From positions 1 through 38,893 of the forward strand of contig CAMOZY010000018.1 in assembly GCA_946631295.1 (NCBI GenBank): DNA of 38,893 nt. The letters are read 5' to 3'. Shown piece by piece: positions 1 to 8,659 of the stretch (position 1 is the stretch's first letter; each line of letters starts with the position of its first letter). This DNA is from an uncultured Lachnospiraceae bacterium. Lineage in GTDB: Bacteria > Bacillota > Clostridia > Lachnospirales > Lachnospiraceae. Position numbers and translations under genes: made by a program. Below the pieces are notes generated by a model that was not told where the DNA came from, did no database searches, and was given only the letters and a program-made list of their open reading frames with translations.

Positions 1-1
1 A

Positions 2-1345
2 GAGATTTTTGCGGAAATCTACAGAAATAATAAGAAATATTTACTGTTCTGCATAACACTGTGTATGCTTTTTGCAATGTTTGCATTCGGAGGATCTCCC
101 GTTGTAAATGCAGATGACATGAGCAGTGCGGAGCTTTCATCAAGACTTGGAGGAAGCTTCGGAAATTTCGTCGCACCTGTTGTCGGTGTCGGATACTTTG
201 GAGGTATAGATACTTCATGGACGATGGTGCTTCTGAGTTTTGCATCAATATGTGCCAGTCTCGGACGTGAGGTCGGTATAGCCAAGCTTCAAATACTGGA
301 CAATTTCTCATTCGGAATCTTTGAAAACCAGACCTGTGCATGGCTCCTGTTTATCTGGTTCGGACTTCCTCTTCTCATGAAGGCCACGGGCAAGACTGAG
401 GTTATGGGTATTGCCATGGAGAACATGAAGAAACTGAACGGTATTGTTGTGACTGTAGTGATCGTTTCTCAGATGATCGCAAATGTGGAACCTAAATCCA
501 TCGTCCGGGCAGCAGGCGTTGAAAATAGCGGTCTGTCATTTGGAATAGGTGCTCTGGCATGCTTTTTCATTCTGATCGTTACTCTCATGATCTATTTCCT
601 TGTCAGATACATGTTCGCATTCATTGATATCGTGATGATCCCGGTGTGCACTTTTGTGCCGTTTATGTCTCTGTTCATGGTTATTGCAAAGCTCCTTGGA
701 ATATGGGTTCTTCTTATAATTGCCAAGTATCTTCCGGGAGCATTCCTGTTCATCATGGCGGTCACGGTCATTATCGCAGCATTCGTGTTCAGGACCGCAT
801 ATATGGCTATCAGATATTTTGAGAATATTTACGCCAAACCCCTGATTCGTAGGATCTTCAGGGGCTTTGATCAAAATATCCCTCTCATAGCTCCCAAAAT
901 GCCTTCATGGGTAAAAGAGTATCTGAATGGACGTAATGTTCAGATAGCAATACCTGTATATCTCGTTCAGCCTATCCCCAATGTCTCTTCGATGCATAAG
1001 TGGGAAAGATGGTGGATGATATCGGAGAGCGGGCAAAACTACCTGATCAGATGTCCTTTGTTAAAAAAGGATTGCATACGGATACCTCTTGAGCATACTC
1101 CGGCGCAGAAGATATTTATCAATCAGTTCCTTACATATTTTGAGATATTCAATATTTATGGTTCTGAGGAAAATATAGTTAAGAAGCTGAAGAGAGTTCC
1201 CAAATACAGCCATATTGTATTCAGCAGGGAATACAGCTTCAGATATCCGGAAATCGTTAATATAACAGGCTTTGTTGATTATAAACAATACAGGGATTAT
1301 CTGACTGCGATAGCAAACGGGCAGATACCCTACGCGCCGCAGTAA
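2..1345 (+). CDS. Multi-pass membrane protein of unknown function (5' end outside window)
   Basis: The reading frame is open from base 2, so the true start lies upstream and 447 residues are visible. The first visible part looks like a hydrophobic segment ending near VVNADD, which could be a late signal sequence or a first membrane helix. Several strongly hydrophobic stretches follow in the first 260 or so residues (for example FILIVTLMIYFLVRYMF and LLGIWVLLIIAKYL), giving perhaps six to eight membrane helices. The last 170 or so residues are soluble and basic, probably cytoplasmic, and contain a tryptophan-rich KWERWWM stretch. I do not recognise the family. A GH43 gene begins 51 bases downstream on the same strand, with no clear terminator between them, so co-transcription is possible. 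Confidence 0.75.
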   Translation, partial: EIFAEIYRNNKKYLLFCITLCMLFAMFAFGGSPVVNADDMSSAELSSRLGGSFGNFVAPVVGVGYFGGIDTSWTMVLLSFASICASLGREVGIAKLQILDNFSFGIFENQTCAWLLFIWFGLPLLMKATGKTEVMGIAMENMKKLNGIVVTVVIVSQMIANVEPKSIVRAAGVENSGLSFGIGALACFFILIVTLMIYFLVRYMFAFIDIVMIPVCTFVPFMSLFMVIAKLLGIWVLLIIAKYLPGAFLFIMAVTVIIAAFVFRTAYMAIRYFENIYAKPLIRRIFRGFDQNIPLIAPKMPSWVKEYLNGRNVQIAIPVYLVQPIPNVSSMHKWERWWMISESGQNYLIRCPLLKKDCIRIPLEHTPAQKIFINQFLTYFEIFNIYGSEENIVKKLKRVPKYSHIVFSREYSFRYPEIVNITGFVDYKQYRDYLTAIANGQIPYAPQ

Positions 1346-1396
1346 GGATATAATGGGATTGTCCCATGATATATAACGAAAAAAAGCGAGGGAAAT

Positions 1397-2320
1397 ATGG
1401 AAGAAAAAACATATCACAAGAATCCGATAGTTAAGGATATGTACACCGCGGATCCTGCACCTTCGGTATTCGGAGATACTCTGTATCTCTACACAACTCA
1501 TGATGAGGATGAACTGAAGAACGATTTCTATACCATGTATGACTGGAGATGTTTCTCTACGACAGATATGGTGAACTGGACCGATCACGGCAAAATCTTT
1601 TCTCTTGATGATATCGAGTGGGCTGATGACAGAGCATGGGCGCCCCAGGCAATAGAAAAGAACGGCAAGTATTATCTGTATTGCCCCGTTCATAAGAAGG
1701 ACAGCGGTATGGCAATAGCAGTAGGTGTTTCGGATTCACCCACGGGACCTTTCAAGGATCTCGGTCATCCCCTTGTTGATGAAGGTGACTGGAATGATAT
1801 CGATCCTACTGTCTTTACAGATGATGATGGCAAAACATATCTGTATTTCGGAAATCCCGAGCTTCGTTATGTGATCCTTAATGATGACATGATCTCTTAT
1901 GATGAGAGTGTGGGAGTTGTTAAGATCCCCATGACCGTGGAGTCCTTCGGAAAAGGAAGTCACATGACAGGTACCACTTATGGTGAAGGCCCCTGGTTCT
2001 ACAAGAGAAACGGACTTTACTATATGGTATTTGCAGGATTTGCAGAAGGTGAAAAGCGTAATGAGCATTTCGGATACTCTACATCCGAATCATCTGTTGG
2101 TCCCTGGGTATACAGAGGTGTGCTGATGGAAGAGGGCCCCTGCTTCACCAATCATCCGGGAATCTGTGATTACAAGGGACATTCATATCTCTTCTATCAT
2201 ACAGATGAGCTTCCCGGCGGAAGCCTATTCCACAGAAGTGTATGCGTTGTTGAATTCAAATATAACGAAGACGGCACGATAGATACGATCTCAAAATGTG
2301 ACGGTGTAGAAAAGATCTGA
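1397..2320 (+). CDS. Glycoside hydrolase family 43 (arabinosidase/xylosidase-type), cytoplasmic
   Basis: A 307-residue single-domain five-bladed beta-propeller glycosidase of family GH43, whose members release arabinose, xylose or galactose from plant cell-wall glycans. The three expected acidic residues are visible: the base Asp19 in TADPAPSV, the pKa-modulating Asp136 in NDIDPTVF, and the acid Glu197 in TYGEGPWFY. The length is normal for a catalytic domain without an accessory module. There is no signal peptide, so it should act inside the cell on imported oligosaccharides. The start is supported by GAGGGAAAT just before the ATG. Substrate cannot be decided from sequence alone. A strong hairpin with a T-run ends the unit about 60 bases after the stop. 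Confidence 0.9.
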   Translation: MEEKTYHKNPIVKDMYTADPAPSVFGDTLYLYTTHDEDELKNDFYTMYDWRCFSTTDMVNWTDHGKIFSLDDIEWADDRAWAPQAIEKNGKYYLYCPVHKKDSGMAIAVGVSDSPTGPFKDLGHPLVDEGDWNDIDPTVFTDDDGKTYLYFGNPELRYVILNDDMISYDESVGVVKIPMTVESFGKGSHMTGTTYGEGPWFYKRNGLYYMVFAGFAEGEKRNEHFGYSTSESSVGPWVYRGVLMEEGPCFTNHPGICDYKGHSYLFYHTDELPGGSLFHRSVCVVEFKYNEDGTIDTISKCDGVEKI

Positions 2321-2377
2321 CATTCCGGAATGATGAAAACTCTCCTGAATAATGCTTGGGAGATAAAGTAAAAAGAA

Positions 2378-2440
2378 CGAGGGGACGGTTCCATTGTTCA
2401 CTGAGCAGGTGAGCGTCGGAATCGTCTCCCCGCTTTTTTT
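2378..2440 (+). terminator. Rho-independent terminator after GH43
   Basis: A 15-nt arm (2378-2392) pairs with 2418-2432, with one A-C mismatch and two G-U pairs, around a 25-nt loop. Eight T residues follow directly. The left arm holds GGGGACGGTTCC, a sequence type often seen in REP-like palindromes, so the element may be a captured repeat doing a terminator's job. Confidence 0.75.
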
Positions 2441-2477
2441 TGCAATTCACCACGGAAACGATGCAACTCGCCACGGA
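2441..2477 (+). promoter_or_regulatory. Two 16-bp direct repeats, possible LytTR (VirR-like) operator
   Basis: TGCAATTCACCACGGA at 2441-2456 recurs as TGCAACTCGCCACGGA at 2462-2477, with 14 of 16 bases identical and a period of 21 bp (two helical turns). The second copy ends one base before a candidate -35 box at 2479. LytTR regulators typically bind direct repeats about 21-22 bp apart next to -35. The core CAATTCACCAC resembles the clostridial VirR box CAGTTNTNCAC. A LytTR regulator is encoded 5.5 kb downstream. That this regulator binds here is inference. Confidence 0.55.
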
Positions 2478-2478
2478 T

Positions 2479-2507
2479 TTCACACAGCACGTTATATGAG
2501 TGATAGT
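2479..2507 (+). promoter_or_regulatory. Candidate promoter of the M13 peptidase/ABC unit
   Basis: TTCACA (2479-2484, five of six to TTGACA), a 17-nt spacer and GATAGT (2502-2507, four of six to TATAAT). The -10 is weak, which fits a promoter that needs an activator bound at the adjacent repeats. Confidence 0.4.
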
Positions 2508-2549
2508 ATGGCATCATCACAGAATTTCGTGATATGCCATGCTGTTTTT
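2508..2549 (+). promoter_or_regulatory. Leader hairpin before the M13 peptidase gene (attenuator-like)
   Basis: ATGGCATCATCAC (2508-2520) pairs with GTGATATGCCAT (2529-2540) with one bulged C and an 8-nt loop, followed by GCTGTTTTT. It lies just after the predicted promoter and 40 bases before the start codon, so it could be an attenuator, a 5' stabiliser or a second terminator. Confidence 0.5.
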
Positions 2550-2592
2550 GTGTGGAAACGAAAAATCTGATCACCAAAAATGAGGAGGAAGC

Positions 2593-4602
2593 ATGAAAAG
2601 ATTTAAAAGACTGACGGCTCTTATCTGCGCAGCATCCCTGGTCGTATTTTCGGGATGTCAGGTTGAAATGCCGGAAGTAACCGAGGGAATGGAGAATACC
2701 GCATCTGAACAGACGGGACTTCCCCATGTCAGAGCACAGGATGATTTCTACTGGTATGTAAATCAGGAGACACTGGCTAATGCTGAGTTTGAGTACGGAG
2801 AAAGTTCTGCCGCCAGCTCATTTAACTCCAAGATGATCGAGGATCAGCTTAAGGAGATCATTAATGATGTCGTGTCCGGAAGCGGATATGCCGCAGGAAC
2901 CGAGGAGTACATTATAAAAACGGCATATGACCTGTTTATGGCATATGATCAGGAAAATGCTCCCGTACCACAGATACTTGATGACCTGTTCCATGAGATT
3001 GACGGAGTTTCTTCGATGGAGGAACTGATCGCGATAGATGCTAAGATCCAGAAGGATTTCGGGTGTCAGGGTATTTTCAATATTGCAATAACACCAAATT
3101 ATTTTGAGTCCGGAAAATATATAGTAACCTTTGGGCAGTATGCGGGAATGCTGGGTGTGAACTTTGAGGATCTGGAGGAAACGTACAGATCGCTTGATTC
3201 TGTGCAGACCATGGGCAGCTGTCTGCTTAAGGCCATGGGGCACGATGATGAGACATCGGATGATATCGGAAGGAATCTTGCCTATCTGGTAATGGATGTT
3301 TATAACGATACCGATATGGAGATCACCAAAGCTGAGAATCAGTATGAGTACTTTAATGTAATTTCCGCGGATGAGGCTAAGAAGATCCTCTCTAACGTTG
3401 ATCTGGATAAATATCTTAAAGCTATAGGAATGGATCTGAAATATTGTAATGAATTCGGCATCATTGATCCAGGCCAGCTTGAGTGCCTGAACGAGATCTT
3501 TACCATGGATAATCTCGAAGCTCTCAAGGTCTGTGAGATGTGTATCGTAGGTACTGATTACCGCGGATTTATAGTGAACGGATATGAGGACCTTGCACAA
3601 TATGCAAGGGTAGATTATGCCTCTTTGGAAGAGCAGGCCATGAATGAGGTCCTTTTAGAATATTATGCCGAAACCGATCCGCTTTATGTTGATAAGCATT
3701 ATTCCGATGCTACCGATCAGGCACTTATCTCCATGTGTGATGACATAAGAGAAGGATACAGAACCCTTATTTCAGATGCTGACTGGCTGAGTTCATCGAC
3801 CAGACGAAAACTGCTGGAGAAGCTTGATAATATCGTTTATGTTACCGGAAGTGACCTCGAAAGACATGACCCTGCCGAATACAGAAATGTAAAAGGAAAG
3901 GACTATTTTGAATTTTACCTGGCTTACAGACAGAAGCAGACAAGTGATATGACGGAAAGCCTTGGAGAAGGCATGGACAGAAAAGAGATCTCAATGCCCA
4001 TGCAGATGTTCAATGCATGCTATGATCCATCGCTCAATAACATCACAATAACGGTTGCCATCACCAACGCTCCGTTCTTTGATGTTAAAGCTGATTACTT
4101 TACCAATCTGGGCGGACTGGGAATGGTTATCGCTCACGAGATGGGGCACGCATTCGACAGCAACTGCATAATGTTCAACCAGGACGGTGTCTATGATCCT
4201 TCGTGGATATCATCGGCAGATGTGGACAAACTGCATGAAAGAAATGAACAGGCGATTGAATACTTCGAAAAGTATTTTACTGTTTTCGGTGTATATCATG
4301 TTGACGGAAAGCTGACTCTCGGCGAGAATTATGCGGATCTGGGAGGAATGGAATGCATCGTGTCCCTTACATCCACGGATGAAGAAAGAAAGCTTCTATT
4401 TACAAATTACGCAAGGATATGGTGCATCAAGCAGATCAGCGATGATCTGATCTCTCAGCTGGAATACGATCCCCACAGTCCTAATGTGATAAGAGTAAAT
4501 GCGATACTTGGTTCGATCAATGAATTTTATACTACTTTCCATGTTGCACAGAGTGACGGCATGTATATAAAGCCCGAGAACAGAATCTCGAGATGGCACT
4601 GA
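2593..4602 (+). CDS. M13-family zinc metallopeptidase, lipoprotein (PepO/neprilysin-like)
   Basis: A 669-residue extracellular peptidase anchored as a lipoprotein. The N-terminus has a basic start, a hydrophobic core and the lipobox VFSGC with Cys22. The catalytic domain carries HEMGH (His515, Glu516, His519) and the third zinc ligand Glu578 in GENYADLGG, the M13 hallmark. The upstream MFNACYDPSLNN stretch matches the family's substrate-binding NAYY region. Length is slightly above the usual 630 residues because of the leader. M13 enzymes cut short peptides. The start follows GAGGAGGAAGC. An ABC permease begins 16 bases after the stop, so the two are probably co-transcribed and may work on the same peptide. 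The C-terminal cysteine motif of animal neprilysins is absent, as in other bacterial members. Confidence 0.93.
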   Translation: MKRFKRLTALICAASLVVFSGCQVEMPEVTEGMENTASEQTGLPHVRAQDDFYWYVNQETLANAEFEYGESSAASSFNSKMIEDQLKEIINDVVSGSGYAAGTEEYIIKTAYDLFMAYDQENAPVPQILDDLFHEIDGVSSMEELIAIDAKIQKDFGCQGIFNIAITPNYFESGKYIVTFGQYAGMLGVNFEDLEETYRSLDSVQTMGSCLLKAMGHDDETSDDIGRNLAYLVMDVYNDTDMEITKAENQYEYFNVISADEAKKILSNVDLDKYLKAIGMDLKYCNEFGIIDPGQLECLNEIFTMDNLEALKVCEMCIVGTDYRGFIVNGYEDLAQYARVDYASLEEQAMNEVLLEYYAETDPLYVDKHYSDATDQALISMCDDIREGYRTLISDADWLSSSTRRKLLEKLDNIVYVTGSDLERHDPAEYRNVKGKDYFEFYLAYRQKQTSDMTESLGEGMDRKEISMPMQMFNACYDPSLNNITITVAITNAPFFDVKADYFTNLGGLGMVIAHEMGHAFDSNCIMFNQDGVYDPSWISSADVDKLHERNEQAIEYFEKYFTVFGVYHVDGKLTLGENYADLGGMECIVSLTSTDEERKLLFTNYARIWCIKQISDDLISQLEYDPHSPNVIRVNAILGSINEFYTTFHVAQSDGMYIKPENRISRWH

Positions 4603-4618
4603 AGTGCGGGGGTGTGAG

Positions 4619-7087
4619 ATGAATCTTATATTAAAAACAACATTAAAGAATACATTTGGAAAACCGTTCAGATCCCTGCTGGTCATATTCTCGATATTTG
4701 TCTGTGCATTTGCGGCTCTTTTCTGTTTTGATCTTGCGCAGACCGAAAAGGGACTTGTCGGTTATCTGTTCAGGGAAATTAGCGGAGAAGCGGATATCAT
4801 GGTCAGTTCTTTTAAGGCTGATCTGTCCATTCTTCCGGAAGGATTCCCTGAAAATGAAAGCGTAAATGTAAGGTATTTTTCCAATACGATATATAAGGAT
4901 ATTCCCGGAGAATACAATCTGGTCACTGCAGAGTCCTTACAGATCTATGGTGTTGATCCGTTTCTTGCAACCAAAATGGGATACATGAATAATGAGGATC
5001 TCGGATTTATGGAGATCATCGTGACCAATAAGTATGCTAATGATTTCGGAATAGAGACCGGTGATACCATCAAGGTGTACGATAATGCCGGACATCCTCT
5101 GGAAATGACGGTTGTCGGTATAGCGAAGGATGATCTTAAGAACCTTCTGTTCCGTGATTACAGTGGTGCCGTAAATGATGAAACAGCAGATATCCTTGCA
5201 TGCGGAAAGAGCGTGTCGGGAGCATTCATGATCAATGTCCTTGATGATTCCAGGATTGATGAAGCGGAGGAGATGCTCAAGGCACAGTTCAAATCAGAAA
5301 ACGTACAGCGTTTTGCTCTGACCGAAGATATGGAAGCAATGATGAATGAGCTCTTTGGTTTTCTGTTCATCCTCTTTGCGGTTGCTTTCCTGCTGGTAAT
5401 ATTCATAACATTCTCGATATGCGAGAGGATAGTGAGCGAAAGAATGTCTTACATCGGAACTCTCAGAAGCTTCGGTATGAGTCCTCGCGGAACAGCTATT
5501 GTACTGCTTCTTGAGAATGTTATGTATGCACTTCTCGGAAGTATACCGGGTGTGCTTCTTTACTTGGGTATCAGGGGACCGATGATGGCTGTTCTGTTTG
5601 ATGTGTCGACGGCTACCGAATCGACCATCGAAATTGAAATTCCGTCGATATCAATTGCCCTTGTTGTCGGAACAGTCATTATTGCCATAGCGATAGAATG
5701 TCTTATTCCGTTAAAGGCAGTTCTCAGAGCACTTAAGATATCCATAAGAGATATCATCTTCGATAACAGGGATACGGAATATAAGTTCAATAAGCACGGA
5801 ATAATAACAGGATATATCATGGCCGGAATCGCACTGATCACATTCTTTATTCCCGGAGGATTCGTCACGGCTGCAATCTGCCTTATTACGTCGGTAATGG
5901 CACTTGCATTTCTGTTCCCTCTGATACTGAAGGGCGTTACCACATGCATTTTCAGCCTGTCGGAAAAGCTCGGTAAAGAGAAGATGTCTCTTGCTTCAAG
6001 AGAGGCAATCTCCAGAAAGAGCACTGTCGGAAGCGGTGTACTATGTGCCACCTCAGCTGTAATGACCATGCTTGTGTATGTCTTGGCAACATCAATGAGC
6101 GGAATGATGGATACAGAGATCTATCAGTGCGATGTTGTTGCGGAACTCAGGGGACAGCCCAAGGATCTTGCCTTTGTGGAGTATCTGGACGGTGTTACAG
6201 AAACAGAATATATCTACCAGAAGATGGATTATGTTTATTTCGGGGATGAGACCTTTGAAAAAACCGCTCAGGTTTTTGGTGTTCCCGATGGCGGATATGA
6301 AATGTACTGGGCACTGACGGGACTGCCCGAAGTCATAGAAAACGGTACCATTTATATTGATAAAGGCTGGGGCAATAATAACGGATATTCAGTAGGCGAT
6401 ACACTCAAGATAACATTTAATCCTGCCGGCGTATTTCCTATCATAAGAGAATATACTGTTGCAGGTTACTTCAAACTTGACAGTTATGAAGCCATTAAAA
6501 ATAACTTTGTCATATCTCAGGATGATTTTATAAGTGTATTTCATAATAATCCCGGTTATCTGATGATAAGATGCGATAAGCCTGAAAAGACAAGGGATGA
6601 GATTCTGAGGTATGGTGTAGGTAATGTCTCGACTGTCAGGACCAAACAGGAGATCATAGAAGATTTCGAAGATGATAATGCACAGTCAAACAGGATCTAT
6701 AACATAGTGATAATCGTCGCTGTAGTCATGACCTGTATAGGAATGATCAGCAATCAGTTACTCGGATTCGAAGGCAGAAAGAAGGAATGTGCAGTAATGA
6801 TATCAACATCCATGAGCAAGAAGACTCTGTCAGGTATCCTGTTCAGGGAGATGCTTATAACATCACTGACTGCCGCAACATCCGGATGTCTGCTTGCATC
6901 ATTGCTTTTGCTTGTTCTTAAAAAAGCCTTCACTGCTGCAGAGACTCTCGCTCTGACAATGGAATTCAATCCGGGCACGATGGTGAAGTTCTGGATACTT
7001 CTTACGATAGTCTTTACAATGACAGTTCTCTTCCCGATAAAGAACGTAAGGAAGATGAAGCTTTCAGAGCAGCTTAAGTATGAGTAA
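4619..7087 (+). CDS. ABC transporter permease, FtsX/MacB type
   Basis: An 822-residue permease with the FtsX-like double architecture. There is an N-terminal membrane helix near residues 18-40, a large extracytoplasmic domain, three helices between about 245 and 370, further helices near 390-450 and 480, a second outside domain, and three C-terminal helices from about 695 to 815. Such proteins act with a LolD/MacB-type ATPase as mechanotransmitters or in export or resistance to peptides and lipids. I chose ATG 4619, preceded by a G-rich GCGGGGGTG site, over the in-frame GTG at 4604. The ATPase follows 86 bases later. The neighbouring lipoprotein peptidase and two-component system suggest a role in sensing, exporting or destroying peptides. 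The substrate is unknown. Confidence 0.9.
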   Translation: MNLILKTTLKNTFGKPFRSLLVIFSIFVCAFAALFCFDLAQTEKGLVGYLFREISGEADIMVSSFKADLSILPEGFPENESVNVRYFSNTIYKDIPGEYNLVTAESLQIYGVDPFLATKMGYMNNEDLGFMEIIVTNKYANDFGIETGDTIKVYDNAGHPLEMTVVGIAKDDLKNLLFRDYSGAVNDETADILACGKSVSGAFMINVLDDSRIDEAEEMLKAQFKSENVQRFALTEDMEAMMNELFGFLFILFAVAFLLVIFITFSICERIVSERMSYIGTLRSFGMSPRGTAIVLLLENVMYALLGSIPGVLLYLGIRGPMMAVLFDVSTATESTIEIEIPSISIALVVGTVIIAIAIECLIPLKAVLRALKISIRDIIFDNRDTEYKFNKHGIITGYIMAGIALITFFIPGGFVTAAICLITSVMALAFLFPLILKGVTTCIFSLSEKLGKEKMSLASREAISRKSTVGSGVLCATSAVMTMLVYVLATSMSGMMDTEIYQCDVVAELRGQPKDLAFVEYLDGVTETEYIYQKMDYVYFGDETFEKTAQVFGVPDGGYEMYWALTGLPEVIENGTIYIDKGWGNNNGYSVGDTLKITFNPAGVFPIIREYTVAGYFKLDSYEAIKNNFVISQDDFISVFHNNPGYLMIRCDKPEKTRDEILRYGVGNVSTVRTKQEIIEDFEDDNAQSNRIYNIVIIVAVVMTCIGMISNQLLGFEGRKKECAVMISTSMSKKTLSGILFREMLITSLTAATSGCLLASLLLLVLKKAFTAAETLALTMEFNPGTMVKFWILLTIVFTMTVLFPIKNVRKMKLSEQLKYE

Positions 7088-7110
7088 ATAGTAATTACTG
7101 ATGACTAAAT

Positions 7111-7140
7111 CTGACACGAGTATCATATTCGGATGATAAT
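7111..7140 (+). promoter_or_regulatory. Possible internal promoter before the ABC ATPase gene
   Basis: CTGACA (7111-7116), an 18-nt spacer and GATAAT (7135-7140), 33 bases before the start codon. This could give the ATPase some transcription independent of the upstream peptidase/permease unit. Confidence 0.35.
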
Positions 7141-7173
7141 TTGTGATGATTGCTGATAACAGGAGATAAATAT

Positions 7174-7848
7174 ATGAATACCGTAATTGAAGTAAGTAAC
7201 GTTAGCAAGACATTTGGAAAGGGCGCCAACATTAATAAGGTTCTGGATGAAGCATGTATGTATGTCAGTGAGGGAGAGTTCGTGTCTCTTATGGGTGCGT
7301 CGGGTTCCGGTAAATCCACACTGCTTTATCTTATCGGAGGCCTTGACAGAAGCTTCGAAGGAAAGATCATGCTCTGCGGGGAGGATATCGGTTCGCTTAA
7401 GGAAAGTAAGCTTTCAAAACTCAGGCTTTCCAAACTGGGATTTGTATTTCAGTTCTATAATCTGGTAATGAATCTGAACGTTGCAGATAATATAATGCTT
7501 CCCGCAACCATAAACGGAAAGAAGAAAAGTGAACTTAAGGATCAGCTTGATGAGATACTCGAGATCACAGGTCTTACCGAGAAGAGAAAGGCGATGCCTG
7601 CAACTCTTTCCGGAGGACAGCAGCAGAGAGTTGCAATAGCAAGGGCAATTCTTGGAAATCCTGCACTTATCCTTGCGGATGAGCCTACGGGTAACCTTGA
7701 TTCCAAGTCCTCACAGGAGATCATGGAGCTTTTTAAGAGGCTCAATGAGGAGAAAAAAATGACCATCCTTCAGGTCACACACTCCGAAAAATGCGCATCT
7801 TACGGAACAAGAACCATAGTGCTTGAAAACGGCAAGACTGTCGGATAA
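7174..7848 (+). CDS. ABC transporter ATP-binding protein (MacB/LolD family)
   Basis: A 224-residue nucleotide-binding subunit. Walker A is GASGSGKST, the signature LSGGQQQR, and Walker [13 protein letters not shown]; the D-loop Asp and a switch histidine in QVTHSEKC are also present. The sequence [17 protein letters not shown] is typical of the MacB/LolD/FtsE group that pairs with FtsX-like permeases, which fits the permease just upstream. I use ATG 7174 with AGGAGA eight bases upstream, rather than the in-frame TTG at 7150. The gene is followed by an 11-bp hairpin and then by the response regulator gene, as is common for transporters controlled by a neighbouring two-component system. Confidence 0.95.
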   Translation: MNTVIEVSNVSKTFGKGANINKVLDEACMYVSEGEFVSLMGASGSGKSTLLYLIGGLDRSFEGKIMLCGEDIGSLKESKLSKLRLSKLGFVFQFYNLVMNLNVADNIMLPATINGKKKSELKDQLDEILEITGLTEKRKAMPATLSGGQQQRVAIARAILGNPALILADEPTGNLDSKSSQEIMELFKRLNEEKKMTILQVTHSEKCASYGTRTIVLENGKTVG

Positions 7849-7870
7849 AGGTGTTCTTTTAACAGGAATG

Positions 7871-7879
7871 TGATAAAAT
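7871..7879 (+). promoter_or_regulatory. Extended -10 promoter before the two-component genes
   Basis: TGATAAAAT gives a TG-N extended -10 with TAAAAT at 7874-7879; no good -35 is visible. Transcription would start near 7886 and place the 7894-7920 hairpin at the very 5' end of the mRNA. Confidence 0.35.
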
Positions 7880-7893
7880 CATAATTGGATCTG

Positions 7894-7920
7894 ATGTGGC
7901 AGCCATCCGGGCTGCCACAT
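7894..7920 (+). promoter_or_regulatory. Perfect 11-bp hairpin between the ABC ATPase and response regulator genes
   Basis: ATGTGGCAGCC (7894-7904) pairs exactly with GGCTGCCACAT (7910-7920) around a 5-nt loop. No T-run follows, so a standard terminator is doubtful. It may be a processing or 5'-stabilising stem, or a partial terminator. It ends 28 bases before the regulator's start codon. Confidence 0.55.
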
Positions 7921-7948
7921 ATCATATATGAAGGCATGGGGAGAAAAA

Positions 7949-8659
7949 ATGCGCATCGCGATAGTCGATGATGAAAGTGTATTCAGAAAACAGATAACGG
8001 AATCCATTTCTTCGCTTTATGGAAAGGGCGAGGTAAGCTGCTTTCAGTATGCAGACGGAAAGGAACTGATCACCGCATTCAGGAACGGTTTTGAACTTGA
8101 TGCGGTTTTTCTGGATATTGAGATGAAAGAGATGGACGGAATGGAAACTGCCAGACTCATCCGCACATATTCGACAGATATCCCGATAGTATTCATGACC
8201 AGTCATACGGAAATGGCTATGGAGGGTTATGAAGTCAGTGCGTTCAGATTCTTAAGCAAGCCTGCTTCTATGGATAAGCTCAGGGAAACTTTGATGGATC
8301 TTGAGAAGAAACTGAAGGTCGAAGAGAAGATAGTACTGAAAGTGGATGGGGAGGAAGTAATATATCCTGTCTCATCCCTTGTATACGCAGAAGCGGCCAA
8401 TAACTGTGTGCGTTTTGTTTTTACGAATGACAGCATAGAGACAAGGATGAAATTCTCCGAGGCTGTAACGATAATAGACAGTATGTCCGGAGATTTCTTC
8501 AAATGTCACAGATCTTATTATATAAATCTTGGAAGAGTAAAGAAAATGGGAACCACCGATGTATGTATGGATAACGGTGATGATCTTCCGATATCAAGAA
8601 GCGTTGCATCTTCGGCAAAACAGAAACTTTTTGAGTTCATAAGGAGAACCGGAAGATGA
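7949..8659 (+). CDS. LytTR-family response regulator
   Basis: A 236-residue two-domain regulator. The receiver (about 1-120) begins MRIAIVDDES with the acidic pair, and the phosphorylatable aspartate is Asp56 in FLDIEMKEMDG; a Thr and a Lys (LSKPAS) complete the active site. Residues from about 135 form a LytTR DNA-binding domain, as in AgrA, VirR and LytR, including FFKCHRSYYINLGRVK. ATG 7949 is preferred because GGGGAG lies just before it; an in-frame ATG at 7928 lacks such a site. The stop overlaps the kinase start by four bases, so the pair is translationally coupled. A likely target is the repeat pair at 2441-2477 before the peptidase gene. Confidence 0.95.
   Translation: MRIAIVDDESVFRKQITESISSLYGKGEVSCFQYADGKELITAFRNGFELDAVFLDIEMKEMDGMETARLIRTYSTDIPIVFMTSHTEMAMEGYEVSAFRFLSKPASMDKLRETLMDLEKKLKVEEKIVLKVDGEEVIYPVSSLVYAEAANNCVRFVFTNDSIETRMKFSEAVTIIDSMSGDFFKCHRSYYINLGRVKKMGTTDVCMDNGDDLPISRSVASSAKQKLFEFIRRTGR

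Noticed and set aside
2818-3600. Long minus-strand open frame opposite the M13 peptidase gene
   Set aside because: It is antisense to a gene with clear catalytic motifs, has no ribosome site, and its translation is low-complexity Ile/His-rich shadow sequence. The other long antisense frames (for example 22444-23313 and 32692-33510) were rejected for the same reason.
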